A stretch of DNA of 64,000 bases from NCBI RefSeq assembly GCF_018403185.1, contig NZ_BOSE01000010.1, forward strand, positions 164,883-228,882, in the 5' to 3' direction. Below, piece by piece: positions 25,365 through 34,560 of this stretch. The notes under the pieces are model-generated. The model ran no database searches and was not told the origin of the DNA. It saw nothing but the letters and a program-made list of their open reading frames with translations. Positions within the stretch are counted from its first letter, which is position 1. Each line of letters opens with the position of its first letter. Position numbers and translations under genes: made by a program. This DNA comes from Paenibacillus montaniterrae (GTDB lineage Bacteria > Bacillota > Bacilli > Paenibacillales > Paenibacillaceae).

Positions 25365-27380
25365 ATGACCTGGTGGAGCGGCAATACGCTGCGTCTTGTG
25401 CAAAATAATTTGCGTGAGATCGACGCGGATATGGACGTAGATTTGTTAATGAAACAGCTCAAGGATTTGCAGGCGAATGTGCTGATGATGAATGCCGGAG
25501 GCATATTTGCCTTTCATCCATCGAAGCTGCCATATCAATATGTCACGCCTTACTTGAAAAAGGACTTGCTGGGCGAAACGATCAGGAAAGCTCATGAGAA
25601 CGGGATTCGCTTCATCGCTCGTTTTGACTTCAGCAAGGCCCATGAAACGATTTTCGAGCAGAAGCCGGAATGGTTTTATCGCTCGAAGGATGGTCGTGAA
25701 GTCAATTACTACGGCATCGTGCATACTTGCTTGAATGGGGAGTATCAGCAGCGGTATTCGCTCGATATATTGACGGAAGTGCTAACGCAATACGACGTAG
25801 ACGGCGTATTTTTCAACATGTTCGGCTATCAAAACTGGGATTACAGCGGCAACTACTACGGCATTTGCTATTGTGACAGCTGCCGTACACGCTTCAAGGA
25901 AATGTACGGCATGGAGCTGCCAGACAATGATGATCACCGTTCGGAACAGTTTCGCAAGTATCGTGAATTTCAGGAAGTAACATCCGTTGACATTTTAGAG
26001 AAAATTCACGCGCATATTAAGCGGTTGAAGCCGAATGCCGCGATTAGCACCTACCATCCGCACAAGGTTGATATCGTGCGCCACGAATCAAATACGGCGC
26101 TGAACCGGCCGCATCCGAAATGGCTGTATTCCGCTGCGGAGAACATTATGCCGATTAGCGGCAGCTATGAAGGTAAGCTGACCAGCAATTGCTCGATTAA
26201 TGCGATTGATTTAACCTATCGCTTTACCGGCGTGTCGCGTTATGAGACGGAAATTCGTTTATATGAAAATATCGCCAATGGCTCTGGCCTTGATTTCTGC
26301 ATTATCGGCGCATTTGAAGGCTATCCCGACAAGGAAAACCTGGCAAGCGTAGCCAAAGTATTCCGTTTTCACAAGCAATATGAGCATTTGTTCGGCCGCT
26401 TTCAAGCGATGGCCGATGTTGTACTCGTCAAGCCTTCGCCATCGTCAATCCGCAATGCGCAGAAGGAATATTTAGGCGTGTTCAAAATGCTGAAGGAAGC
26501 TCATATAACCTTCGAGGTGATCAAGCAGGAGCGGCTGGAGCGGCTTACAGACAGCTCGGCAAGGCTTGTGATCTTGCCTGGCATTGAGCAGCTTTCGCAG
26601 CAAGAGCTGCGCATTGTTGAGTCTGCTCAAAACCGCGGCATGTCTGTACTGGCTACAGGGGGAGCGCTGGCAGCACAGGAAGAGGCGCTTGCAGCGCTGT
26701 TTGCTGCCAAGCCTGGAACATGGATTGAAGATACGACCGCTTCCTATGTGCTGACCGATGATAAGATGATGTTTCCCGAGCTGCAGCAAAGGGATTGGGT
26801 GATCGTGCATGGCCCGTTTGCCGCTGTTGAATTTGCTGCTAACACAGCTCGCAAGCTGCCGTATATAGCGGCGGCGAGCTTTGGCCCGCCAGAGCGCGCC
26901 TATGGGCATGAGCGAACGCCGCATTATGGTCTGGGTATTGCTCCGGCACGTAAGGAAGGCGGCGGTATCGGCGCATATATTGCCTGGAGTGTCGGCGAGC
27001 TTTACTATGAGCATGGCTTTGCCGATCACAAACAGATTGTGCTTGCTGCAATCGATCACGGATTGCGTGGCGAGCGAACATTGTTCTCATCTGCGCATCC
27101 GAGTGTAGAGATGACATTGTATCGACTGCCGGACGGATCGTACATGCTGCAGCTGCTTAATTTATCAGGCTTTAACGGCGTTACTTACGAGGAACCGCTG
27201 CCGATCAGCGATATCGAGGTTCGTCTTGCACGGATCGACTCGGTCACAGCGGCACATGCGCTTGGGAATGCGGCTGAAGCAACGCTGGAGGAGCTGTCGC
27301 AACAGCAGGGACAGGAGGGCTGTTCAGTCAAGCTGCATATTCCAAGGCTCGAAACGTACGCGGCCTATCATCTGATTTAG
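25365..27380 (+). CDS. GHL6-like TIM-barrel protein with beta-galactosidase-type trimerisation domain (paralogue 1)
   Basis: 671 residues, no signal peptide, so cytoplasmic. Residues 1-330 resemble the hypothetical glycosyl hydrolase 6 group: DLQANVLMMNAGGIFAFHPS, RFIARFDFSKAHE and YDVDGVFFN (Asp146 in a position like a clan GH-A/GH13 acid residue). CYCDSC (Cys168, 170, 173) follows. The second half (about 345-580) looks like a class I glutamine-amidotransferase-fold trimerisation domain of GH42 beta-galactosidases, and a small beta domain ends the chain. GGAGGAGAGAG precedes the ATG. Follows YesN by 23 bases. Likely acts on the imported glycoside; no family member with this architecture has an activity I know. 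Confidence 0.75.
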   Translation: MTWWSGNTLRLVQNNLREIDADMDVDLLMKQLKDLQANVLMMNAGGIFAFHPSKLPYQYVTPYLKKDLLGETIRKAHENGIRFIARFDFSKAHETIFEQKPEWFYRSKDGREVNYYGIVHTCLNGEYQQRYSLDILTEVLTQYDVDGVFFNMFGYQNWDYSGNYYGICYCDSCRTRFKEMYGMELPDNDDHRSEQFRKYREFQEVTSVDILEKIHAHIKRLKPNAAISTYHPHKVDIVRHESNTALNRPHPKWLYSAAENIMPISGSYEGKLTSNCSINAIDLTYRFTGVSRYETEIRLYENIANGSGLDFCIIGAFEGYPDKENLASVAKVFRFHKQYEHLFGRFQAMADVVLVKPSPSSIRNAQKEYLGVFKMLKEAHITFEVIKQERLERLTDSSARLVILPGIEQLSQQELRIVESAQNRGMSVLATGGALAAQEEALAALFAAKPGTWIEDTTASYVLTDDKMMFPELQQRDWVIVHGPFAAVEFAANTARKLPYIAAASFGPPERAYGHERTPHYGLGIAPARKEGGGIGAYIAWSVGELYYEHGFADHKQIVLAAIDHGLRGERTLFSSAHPSVEMTLYRLPDGSYMLQLLNLSGFNGVTYEEPLPISDIEVRLARIDSVTAAHALGNAAEATLEELSQQQGQEGCSVKLHIPRLETYAAYHLI

Positions 27381-27442
27381 TAAAGGTAGTAGTTCAAAAG
27401 CAGGACTTGGTATCGAATATTCCAAATAGGAGGTTGCAGCCA

Positions 27443-29461
27443 ATGAGCAGCGCAAGCTGGTGGAAATATCCGCTTCGAATTATACAGCCCAACATGCAGG
27501 TGAGGGATACTGATCAAATAGATCCGCAGCGATTAGCGCGACAGCTGAAGGAGATGCATGCTAATACCGTTGTGTTCAACGTAGGGGGCATTTACGCCTG
27601 GTATCGGTCAGAGGTTCCGTATCATCATATTAATGAATATTTGCCGGAGAACAGAGATTTGCTGGAGGAAATGATTACGGCGTTCCATAAGGAAGGTCTT
27701 CGCTTTGTCGCCAGATATGATTTCAGCAAGGCAGACGATTATGTCTACCAGAAGCGACCGGAATGGTTCGTTAGAGACACAAATGGCGAGCCCGAAATTA
27801 TCGGCGCCAAGCGGCCAGGCAACTGGTCGCTGCTAATGTCGACCTGCATCAATACCGGTTATCGCAACGAAGAGCTGGCGGTGCCCGTGCTGAAGGAATC
27901 GCTAAGCCGCTATGACATTGACGGCGTGTTCTTCAATAATCCCGGTACGATCACCTGCCAATGCGGCAGCTGTCGCGACAAATACAAGGCGATGTTCGGC
28001 AAGGAGATGCCGGAGCAGCGCGCGGAGTATGACCGCTCCTGGTGGTCAGTATGTATGCGTCATAATATTGAGCTGCTGAACGATGCAATCAAAAGCGTGC
28101 GGCACGATGTACCTGTGCTTGGCTACTATAATTTATTTAACGAACGGCTGGCTGACCGCAAAGCGGGCACTGATCTGCTCTGTACAGAACCGCAAAATGT
28201 GTTGTCGCAAGGTCACCAAAATATTCCGGAGTTTTGGAAGCCGGCGCTCAGCATCAAGCTTGGCCGCTCCAGAGCGGAGGAAGCGGCACCGCTTGGCATT
28301 GTCCACTCCTGTCCGGGCATGGACTGGCGCCATACTGGCTTGCCGCCGGCAGACTATGCTTTCTGGCTGGCGCAAATTCCGGCCTATGGCGGGCAAATTT
28401 GGCACTCGCTTACTGGCGTGCCGGATACGATACGCGACAAGCGGATATTGAAAACTGTAACAGAGCATAACCGCAAGGAAGCGAAGCTTGCTGGTGAGAT
28501 GCATGGCGCCGAGTCGCTTGCCGGAATCGCGCTGCTATGGCGCAGCGGCAAGTCGACAGAAGGCTGGGCGGACGGCTTGGTTAATCGTCAGGTGCCATTT
28601 GATATTATTCCGGAGGAAAATGCGGAGCTCGAAGTGCTGAAGCGATATCGCGTCGTCATTGTTCCTGAGCATTATCCGGTCGGCGCTGATGTGCTGTCCC
28701 GCTGGCGCTCATATGTTGAGCAAGGCGGTCGTCTAATCGTAGAAGGCAGACTGTCGGGCGGCGACAAGGAGCAGTTAGCCGAGCTGCTGGGCATTCAGCC
28801 GCGTGTCACGATTAGCGAGCGGCTTGCAGCCAGCTACTTAAGATTCGAAGGGGTGGACAATCCGCTGCAGAAAGGGATGGAGGATACAGAGCTCATTCCG
28901 CATAGAGGTCATGTTGTTTATTGCAAGCCAGCTGCAGGCTCGCGCGTGCTTGCGACGCTTGTCCCGCCATTCTCGCCGCTGGAAAGTGTCGGCGCTCCGC
29001 CAGAGCGAGCCTCCATGTCAGTTGAACGGACCGATATTCCGCTTGCTGTTCAGCACGACAAAGGAAGCGGCAGCGTTCTTTATTTGCCTTTCTCGCTAAG
29101 CGAACTGATTGATGAATTTAAGCTTGGGGAGCATTACCAGTTGCTTGATAATATAGTGGACATGACTGCGGGCAAGGAAAGGCTAATGAGAGTAACGCCG
29201 ATTACAGGTTTACAGGCAACCCTTTACCGTAATGGTGATGCTCTGCTGCTGCATCTCGTTAACGGTACAGGCAGAAGGCCGCTGACTAATGCAGTGCCGC
29301 TTCACAATATCGAGGTTCGCTTGTCGCGCTCGTTATTGCCGAACACGGCTTCAGTTGCAGGAATGCTTGAAAATGGGGAGCTGCCTTTCACGGTGAACGA
29401 AGAGGAATTAGTATTTATGCTGCCGAAAATCGATGTATGGGAAATGATTAAAATTATCTAG
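27443..29461 (+). CDS. GHL6-like TIM-barrel protein with trimerisation domain (paralogue 2)
   Basis: 672 residues; ATG 27443 is chosen for TAGGAGGTT upstream, while an in-frame GTG at 27407 has none. Same architecture as the preceding gene and clearly its paralogue: EMHANTVVFNVGGIYAWYRS, RFVARYDFSKADD, YDIDGVFFNN (Asp160) and CQCGSC (Cys172, 174, 177). The second half again resembles the GH42 trimerisation domain (VIVPEHYPVGADVL, GGRLIVEGRLSGG). Divergence outside these blocks is substantial, so this is an old duplication, and the two proteins may handle different linkages or form a hetero-oligomer. Cytoplasmic by lack of signal peptide. Confidence 0.75.
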   Translation: MSSASWWKYPLRIIQPNMQVRDTDQIDPQRLARQLKEMHANTVVFNVGGIYAWYRSEVPYHHINEYLPENRDLLEEMITAFHKEGLRFVARYDFSKADDYVYQKRPEWFVRDTNGEPEIIGAKRPGNWSLLMSTCINTGYRNEELAVPVLKESLSRYDIDGVFFNNPGTITCQCGSCRDKYKAMFGKEMPEQRAEYDRSWWSVCMRHNIELLNDAIKSVRHDVPVLGYYNLFNERLADRKAGTDLLCTEPQNVLSQGHQNIPEFWKPALSIKLGRSRAEEAAPLGIVHSCPGMDWRHTGLPPADYAFWLAQIPAYGGQIWHSLTGVPDTIRDKRILKTVTEHNRKEAKLAGEMHGAESLAGIALLWRSGKSTEGWADGLVNRQVPFDIIPEENAELEVLKRYRVVIVPEHYPVGADVLSRWRSYVEQGGRLIVEGRLSGGDKEQLAELLGIQPRVTISERLAASYLRFEGVDNPLQKGMEDTELIPHRGHVVYCKPAAGSRVLATLVPPFSPLESVGAPPERASMSVERTDIPLAVQHDKGSGSVLYLPFSLSELIDEFKLGEHYQLLDNIVDMTAGKERLMRVTPITGLQATLYRNGDALLLHLVNGTGRRPLTNAVPLHNIEVRLSRSLLPNTASVAGMLENGELPFTVNEEELVFMLPKIDVWEMIKII

Positions 29462-29478
29462 GCAAAGGAGAGAGCATA

Positions 29479-30357
29479 ATGGCGATTGATCCAAGTAAGA
29501 CAAAGGTTGGTTTTATCGGTACGGGTGTAATGGGAAGCAGCATGGCCAAGCATTTGATGGGCGGGGGCTATGAGCTTCATATTTATAACAGAACGAAAGC
29601 AAAGGCCCAGGATCTGCTGGAGCTGGGCATGGTATGGCATGATACACCTGGCGAGGTCGCGGCGGCAAGCGATGTTGTTTTTACAATCGTTGGCTATCCA
29701 AGTGATGTTGAAGCGATTTATTTGGGCGAGGGCGGCATTATACAATCCGCGCAATGCGGCGCGTATTTGATTGATATGACGACGTCCAGCCCTGCGCTGG
29801 CAGTCCGTATTCACGAAGCGGCAGCGTCAAAAGGCCAGTTTGCACTTGATGCTCCTGTATCGGGCGGAGACGTTGGCGCGCGCAATGCGGCGCTGTCAAT
29901 TATGGTGGGCGGCGATCAGCAGGCGTTTGCCGCAATTGAGCCGCTGCTGGCGTTAATGGGAAAGAATATTGTGCTTCAGGGCGGTCCGGGAGCGGGGCAA
30001 CATACGAAGATGGTCAACCAAATTGCCATCGCATCGGGTATGGTCGGCGTGTGCGAAGCGCTAATTTACGCGAAAAATGCCGGGCTTGATCTGAACAATG
30101 TGCTGCGCAGCATTGAGTCGGGCGCAGCGGGCAGCTGGTCGCTGAGTAATTTGGCTCCGCGCATTATCGCTGGAAATTTTGAACCGGGATTTTATGTGAA
30201 GCACTTTATTAAGGATATGGGCATTGCATTGGATGCAGCCGCAGAGATGGGGATTGACCTGCCGGGCTTGTCGTTGGCGAGAGAGCTGTATGGACGAATC
30301 GCTGATGCTGGTCTGGCAGACAAAGGGACGCATGCACTGTATTTGGCCTGGGACTAA
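29479..30357 (+). CDS. Beta-hydroxyacid dehydrogenase, tartronate-semialdehyde-reductase-like
   Basis: NAD(P)-dependent enzyme of the 3-hydroxyisobutyrate dehydrogenase family, 292 residues. Rossmann motif GFIGTGVMGSSMAKHL (about 11-26), substrate-binding DAPVSGGDVGA, and the catalytic-lysine block GAGQHTKMVNQ. Members include GlxR/GarR, which reduce tartronate semialdehyde to D-glycerate. That assignment is favoured here because a glycerate kinase ends the same locus; 3-hydroxyisobutyrate or sulfolactaldehyde activity is less likely from context. AAAGGAGAG lies nine bases before the ATG. Confidence 0.82.
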   Translation: MAIDPSKTKVGFIGTGVMGSSMAKHLMGGGYELHIYNRTKAKAQDLLELGMVWHDTPGEVAAASDVVFTIVGYPSDVEAIYLGEGGIIQSAQCGAYLIDMTTSSPALAVRIHEAAASKGQFALDAPVSGGDVGARNAALSIMVGGDQQAFAAIEPLLALMGKNIVLQGGPGAGQHTKMVNQIAIASGMVGVCEALIYAKNAGLDLNNVLRSIESGAAGSWSLSNLAPRIIAGNFEPGFYVKHFIKDMGIALDAAAEMGIDLPGLSLARELYGRIADAGLADKGTHALYLAWD

Positions 30358-30387
30358 TTCGAATCGCTTGGAGCGGAGGGAAACAAG

Positions 30388-31296
30388 ATGAAGCAGCTGC
30401 CGATTGGCGCACTGATCAAGGGAGTTTATGCAGAAGAAGTAATTCCGTATTATTTGCAGCATGGCTTTGAAAGCTTTGGTATTACGTATTGGCAGACGAC
30501 GGGCACAATCGACTTGGCGGAGCAAGCAAAGCGGGTACGAGAGCTGCTCGGCGACAGCGGCGCAACCATTTCCAGCCTGACGGTATTCGGCAATCCATTG
30601 ACTGGTACGGGCGATAATGCAGACACGGTGGCAAGCTGGGAGCGCGCGATTGATCATGCGCATTTGTTCGGCACTGATCTCGTATCCGGGTTTACTGGAA
30701 GACTTACAGATGAGCCGATTCCGACTTCCTTGGCGAAGTTTGGTGAAGTATTCGGCGAGCTTGCACGTCGTGCAGAGGATCGCGGTGTCCGTCTCGCATT
30801 CGAAAACTGTGATATGCATGGAACATGGGAGAAAGGCGACTGGAATATCGCCCATAATCCTGCGGCTTGGGAAATGATGTTCAATACGCTGCCGAACGAC
30901 AATATCGGCTTGCAATGGGAGCCTTGCCATCAGATGGTGAGCCTGATTGATCCGATTCCCCAGCTGCGCAAATGGGCAGGCAAAATCTTTCACGTGCACG
31001 GCAAAGACGCAACAATCGCCTGGGATGTCGTGCGCGAGCATGGCATTCATGGCCCGCATCCGTTCGTCTGGCACCGAACGCCTGGCTTTGGCGATACCAA
31101 TTGGAGTGATGTCGTAACGATTCTAATGCAAAACGGCTATGAAGGCAGTATCGACATCGAAGGTCGGCATGATCCAGTATTCAGAGACGAGCTTGAAATG
31201 AGCGCTCAAGTCAGCGCGCTGCACTATTTGAAGCGTTGTCGCGGTGGCGATTATGTGCCGAATCCGCGCATTCAGTACGGGAATGGGATGCTGTAG
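30388..31296 (+). CDS. Sugar phosphate isomerase/epimerase (AP-endonuclease-2 TIM barrel)
   Basis: 302 residues of the xylose-isomerase-like TIM-barrel superfamily. Likely metal ligands: Glu in LAFENCDMHGT, Asp/Glu-His in LQWEPCHQM, His in FHVHGKDA and Glu in IDIEGRHDP. Reaction not fixed by sequence: the superfamily includes hydroxypyruvate isomerase, tagatose/psicose 3-epimerases, inosose isomerase and 3-ketoglycoside-processing enzymes. GGAGGGA precedes the ATG. It lies between the reductase and a Gfo/Idh/MocA dehydrogenase, a common pairing in pathways that work through keto-sugars. Confidence 0.83.
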   Translation: MKQLPIGALIKGVYAEEVIPYYLQHGFESFGITYWQTTGTIDLAEQAKRVRELLGDSGATISSLTVFGNPLTGTGDNADTVASWERAIDHAHLFGTDLVSGFTGRLTDEPIPTSLAKFGEVFGELARRAEDRGVRLAFENCDMHGTWEKGDWNIAHNPAAWEMMFNTLPNDNIGLQWEPCHQMVSLIDPIPQLRKWAGKIFHVHGKDATIAWDVVREHGIHGPHPFVWHRTPGFGDTNWSDVVTILMQNGYEGSIDIEGRHDPVFRDELEMSAQVSALHYLKRCRGGDYVPNPRIQYGNGML

Positions 31297-31313
31297 AAGG
31301 AGGAGACAGTCGA

Positions 31314-32342
31314 ATGAAGCTTAGAGCAGTGCTTGCTGGCTGCGGCAGCATGGGCAATCGTTGGCTGGAGTACGCGCTTGACCGCGAGGATGTGGAAATG
31401 GTTGCTCTCGTTGATATATTTGCCGCCAATGCGCAAGCGATGAATGAGCGCCACGGTCTGCAGCTCCCTGTGTACAGCTCGGTAGCTGAGGCAATCGAGG
31501 GGACAGGAGCAGAGCTGCTGCTCGATACATCGATTCCAGATGCCCATGCGAGCAATGCGATTGCCGCGATGCAGCGCGGAGCAAACGTGATGATGGAAAA
31601 GCCGATGGCCGTCGCAATGGAGGATGCGTTGCGTCTGATCGAAGTGTCCGAGCAAACAGGCCGCTTCTGCGCTGTTATGCAGAACAGAAGGTATACGAAG
31701 GAAATCAGATCGCTCAAGCAGGATCTGGACGCAGGAATAATTGGCAAGCCAGGATTTGTTGCGGCTAATTTTTTTCTTGGTCCCCGATTTGGCGGCTTTC
31801 GCGAGCTGATGGAGCATCCGCTAATTTTGGATATGGCGATTCATACCTTTGATGCAGCCAGATATTTGATTGGCGCAGATCCCGTATCCGTATACTGTCA
31901 CGAATTCAACCCTGAGGGCAGCTGGTATGAGGGGAATGCATCCGTCATATGCATATTCGAATTCAGCAACGGCGCGGTGTTCTCCTACAATGGAAGCTGG
32001 AGTGCACTTGGCCATGCAACATCCTGGGAAGGCGAATGGCGCATACATGGTTCAAGGGGCTCAGCTCTATGGGACGGCAATCATCCGGCGCTATATCAAG
32101 TGAAGCAGTTGGAGGCTGATGCAAGCGCAGATGCACTCTCTACATCCGAGGGTGTCATTCATTGGCAAGGGCAGGAGCGCCGCGAAGCATGCCTGAATGA
32201 GATGTTTGCCGCTCTGCAGTCGGGCAAGCGGTCTGAAACGGATATTCGCGATAACATTTATAGTGTGTCGATGATGCTTGGTGCGATAGAAAGCGCGAAG
32301 CGGCAAACGAAGATCATGCTATCCGAGCTTTTGAACGAATAG
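31314..32342 (+). CDS. Gfo/Idh/MocA family oxidoreductase
   Basis: 342 residues. ATG 31314 is chosen for GAAGGAGGAGAC upstream; the longer frame from 31236 runs into the isomerase gene. N-terminal Rossmann domain (VLAGCGSMGNRWLEYA, then VDIF), the EKP motif (MMEKPMA) and a C-terminal alpha/beta dimerisation domain. Such enzymes oxidise or reduce a sugar hydroxyl with NAD(P), often giving a 3-keto or 1,5-lactone product. The substrate is unknown; the neighbours suggest it acts on a monosaccharide or glycoside released by the GHL6-like proteins. Confidence 0.85.
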   Translation: MKLRAVLAGCGSMGNRWLEYALDREDVEMVALVDIFAANAQAMNERHGLQLPVYSSVAEAIEGTGAELLLDTSIPDAHASNAIAAMQRGANVMMEKPMAVAMEDALRLIEVSEQTGRFCAVMQNRRYTKEIRSLKQDLDAGIIGKPGFVAANFFLGPRFGGFRELMEHPLILDMAIHTFDAARYLIGADPVSVYCHEFNPEGSWYEGNASVICIFEFSNGAVFSYNGSWSALGHATSWEGEWRIHGSRGSALWDGNHPALYQVKQLEADASADALSTSEGVIHWQGQERREACLNEMFAALQSGKRSETDIRDNIYSVSMMLGAIESAKRQTKIMLSELLNE

Positions 32343-32386
32343 TATAATCAAGCCAACGAGAAGCGATGAAATAAGGAGGTGGCATC

Positions 32387-33592
32387 ATGAAGGTGCTGCT
32401 GGCATTTGATTCATATAAGGGCAGCCTTGCTTCCTGGGAGGCCGGCAGCGTCGCTGCACAGGCGATCCGTTCGGTTGTGCCAGATGCAGATTGTGAAATT
32501 GTGCCGATGGCTGACGGAGGCGAAGGAACTGTAGAAGCGGTCGTCCGAGCGACAAGCGGCAAGTACGAGACGATCCGCATTAGCGGCCCGCTTGGCGAGG
32601 AGGCTGATGCGCGAGTCGGCCTTATTTGCGATAAGGAAGGTCAGCTTACTGCGGTACTCGAGGTTGCCGGCATATGCGGCTTAACGATGGTCGGCGAGAG
32701 TGGACCTAATCCGCTGGCGGCAAGCTCGTCTGGCGTTGGCGAGGCTATCGTACATTTGCTGGATAAGGGTCTGCGACGCTTTGTCATAGGGCTGGGAGGA
32801 AGCGCGACGAATGATGGAGGTATGGGAATGCTGGCTGCGCTTGGCGCGGAATTTCGCGATGCTGACGGAGTGAGGCTGGCTGGTTCAGGCGGTGATTTGC
32901 TGCGAATTGATTCAGTAAGGCTTGATCGCTTGGATGAGAGGCTTGCGGAGTGTCGCTTCACGATCGCTACCGATGTCAGCAATCCGCTTTGCGGTCGGCA
33001 GGGCGCAACGATGGTGTACGGCCGCCAAAAGGGTGTTACAGATGAGCTGGAGATTGCGTTAGATGAAGCGATGAATCGCTATGCTCAAATGGTGGAGCGG
33101 GCGCTAACCGAGAATCAGCATCACACGCTCCAGCAGCTCACTGGAGCCTTTCCAGCCGCTAGAAAAGAGGTCAGCTCCAACTTGCAGAACAGATTGGGAG
33201 CAGGCGCAGCTGGCGGTCTAGGCTTTGCTCTAATGGCAATTGGAGGCGTGGCAGTCAGCGGTGCTGATTGGATCATCGAGACGTCTCAACTGGCAGATCG
33301 GGCCGCTCAAGCGGATTGGGTAATTACCGGCGAAGGCCGAAGCGATCATCAGACGCTGTACGGCAAGCTGCCGCTTAAGGTTGCTGAGGCAGCAAAAAGA
33401 GCAGGAACAGGCTGCATTCTTATATCCGGCAGCCTCGGTGACGGCATCGAGCAGCTTGCGCCTTACTTTCATGGCTGCTTCTCGATTGTACAGGAGCCAA
33501 GCGAGCTAAAGCATTGCATGGAGCTGGCTGAGCCGCTCCTGGAACGAACCGTCCGTGAAGTTTTTCGGCTTATTCATTTTTTGAATAGATGA
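32387..33592 (+). CDS. Glycerate kinase (GarK/GlxK family)
   Basis: Phosphorylates D-glycerate, usually to 2-phosphoglycerate in this family, feeding lower glycolysis. 401 residues; the N-terminus AFDSYKGSL is the family hallmark, then VPMADGGEGT, GLGGSATNDGG, ATDVSNPLCG and ITGEGRSDHQT. AAGGAGGTG lies six bases before the ATG. Last gene of the catabolic locus, 44 bases after the oxidoreductase, and followed by a terminator. With the reductase at 29.5 kb it makes a tartronate semialdehyde to glycerate to phosphoglycerate exit route. Confidence 0.93.
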   Translation: MKVLLAFDSYKGSLASWEAGSVAAQAIRSVVPDADCEIVPMADGGEGTVEAVVRATSGKYETIRISGPLGEEADARVGLICDKEGQLTAVLEVAGICGLTMVGESGPNPLAASSSGVGEAIVHLLDKGLRRFVIGLGGSATNDGGMGMLAALGAEFRDADGVRLAGSGGDLLRIDSVRLDRLDERLAECRFTIATDVSNPLCGRQGATMVYGRQKGVTDELEIALDEAMNRYAQMVERALTENQHHTLQQLTGAFPAARKEVSSNLQNRLGAGAAGGLGFALMAIGGVAVSGADWIIETSQLADRAAQADWVITGEGRSDHQTLYGKLPLKVAEAAKRAGTGCILISGSLGDGIEQLAPYFHGCFSIVQEPSELKHCMELAEPLLERTVREVFRLIHFLNR

Positions 33593-33656
33593 AGTCAGGC
33601 GAGAGGGAAAAGACAAGGGCGTGCAGTCGCAGTCTGGTGCGACTAATAAACTTTGG

Positions 33657-33707
33657 AGCGAGGCGCTTCATAGCTGCAAGCGCAGCTGGGGACGCTTCGC
33701 TTTTTTA
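33657..33707 (+). terminator. Intrinsic terminator after the catabolic locus
   Basis: GCGAGGCGCTTCATAGCTGC (from 33658) pairs imperfectly with GCAGCTGGGGACGCTTCGC, followed by TTTTTTA. A smaller perfect hairpin (AGTCGCA/TGCGACT, 33625-33644) precedes it. Confidence 0.82.
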
Positions 33708-33793
33708 TTTAATAAAAGTGTTGTGCTTTGTGCTGCTTTTCATAATAATAGCTGTAAAGGGTTGATAGACTTGAATATGGAAAGGGGGCTGTT

Positions 33794-34537
33794 ATGAATC
33801 TGCTAGCCTCACACGGAACGGGAGAAGAACAGATACTTGTATATGAAACCAATACACTATTCGATGAAAAGGGCAGCTTTCGTGTCCTGCAATTTGCTGA
33901 TGAAGCCGTGCAGGGGGCAATTGATTTGCGGCAGCCTGAGCGCATTCTGTTTGAATACCCGCGCGCTTTGATTCACTTAATCGAGCATAATCGCAATCAT
34001 AAGCATGAAAGCAGCGATCTATTTATTATCGGTCATGGTGTAGGTACGATATCGAGCTATTTCTCCAAGCAAAGCTGCGTCACAGCTGAAATTAACGAAA
34101 CAGTTGTGCAGCTAAGCCGAGAGTATTTTGGCTGGAACGGAAATCATATGCTGATCGGTGACGGGCGATTGCTGCTGGAGCAAGAGCAGCGACAGTATGA
34201 CTATATTGTACTGGATGCCTTCACAAGTAAAGGCATTCCGCAGCACTTGTCCACGGTGCAGTTTTTTGAGCTGGCTAGCTCCAAGCTGAAACAAAATGGG
34301 GCATTGCTTATTAATGTTACAAGCAAAGGAAAACAGGATGTAAGAAGCAATGCAGTTTACAGTACCTTGCAATCGGCTTTTCCGCATACATATGCGTTTA
34401 CACTACAGTCAGCAAAAGAACGCGATATTCGCAACAGCATATTAATCGGCAGCAACGTCATAATGCGCTATCGCTTGCGGAGCATGGCAGGCTTTGTGCC
34501 CTATATTCCTGAAGCGGGATATGTGATGTATGATTAG
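33794..34537 (+). CDS. Spermidine-synthase-like methyltransferase-fold protein
   Basis: 247 residues with a Rossmann-like core: DLFIIGHGVGTI in the cofactor-binding position, TAEINETVV, DGRLLLE and YDYIVLDAFTSKGIPQHL. The last block is typical of the SpeE-like group lacking the classical N-terminal beta domain; the polyamine-binding motif of true SpeE (present in the gene at 42.3 kb) is not found. It may transfer an aminopropyl or methyl group to an unknown acceptor. AAAGGGGGC precedes the ATG. Forms a two-gene unit with the next gene. Confidence 0.7.
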   Translation: MNLLASHGTGEEQILVYETNTLFDEKGSFRVLQFADEAVQGAIDLRQPERILFEYPRALIHLIEHNRNHKHESSDLFIIGHGVGTISSYFSKQSCVTAEINETVVQLSREYFGWNGNHMLIGDGRLLLEQEQRQYDYIVLDAFTSKGIPQHLSTVQFFELASSKLKQNGALLINVTSKGKQDVRSNAVYSTLQSAFPHTYAFTLQSAKERDIRNSILIGSNVIMRYRLRSMAGFVPYIPEAGYVMYD

Positions 34538-34560
34538 GTTAGTATGAAAGGAGCATAACG

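Noticed and set aside
30061..31074. Long minus-strand open frame (337 codons) opposite the reductase and isomerase genes
   Set aside because: It spans two well-supported plus-strand genes and has no recognisable motif or RBS. Long antisense frames are common in this codon usage.
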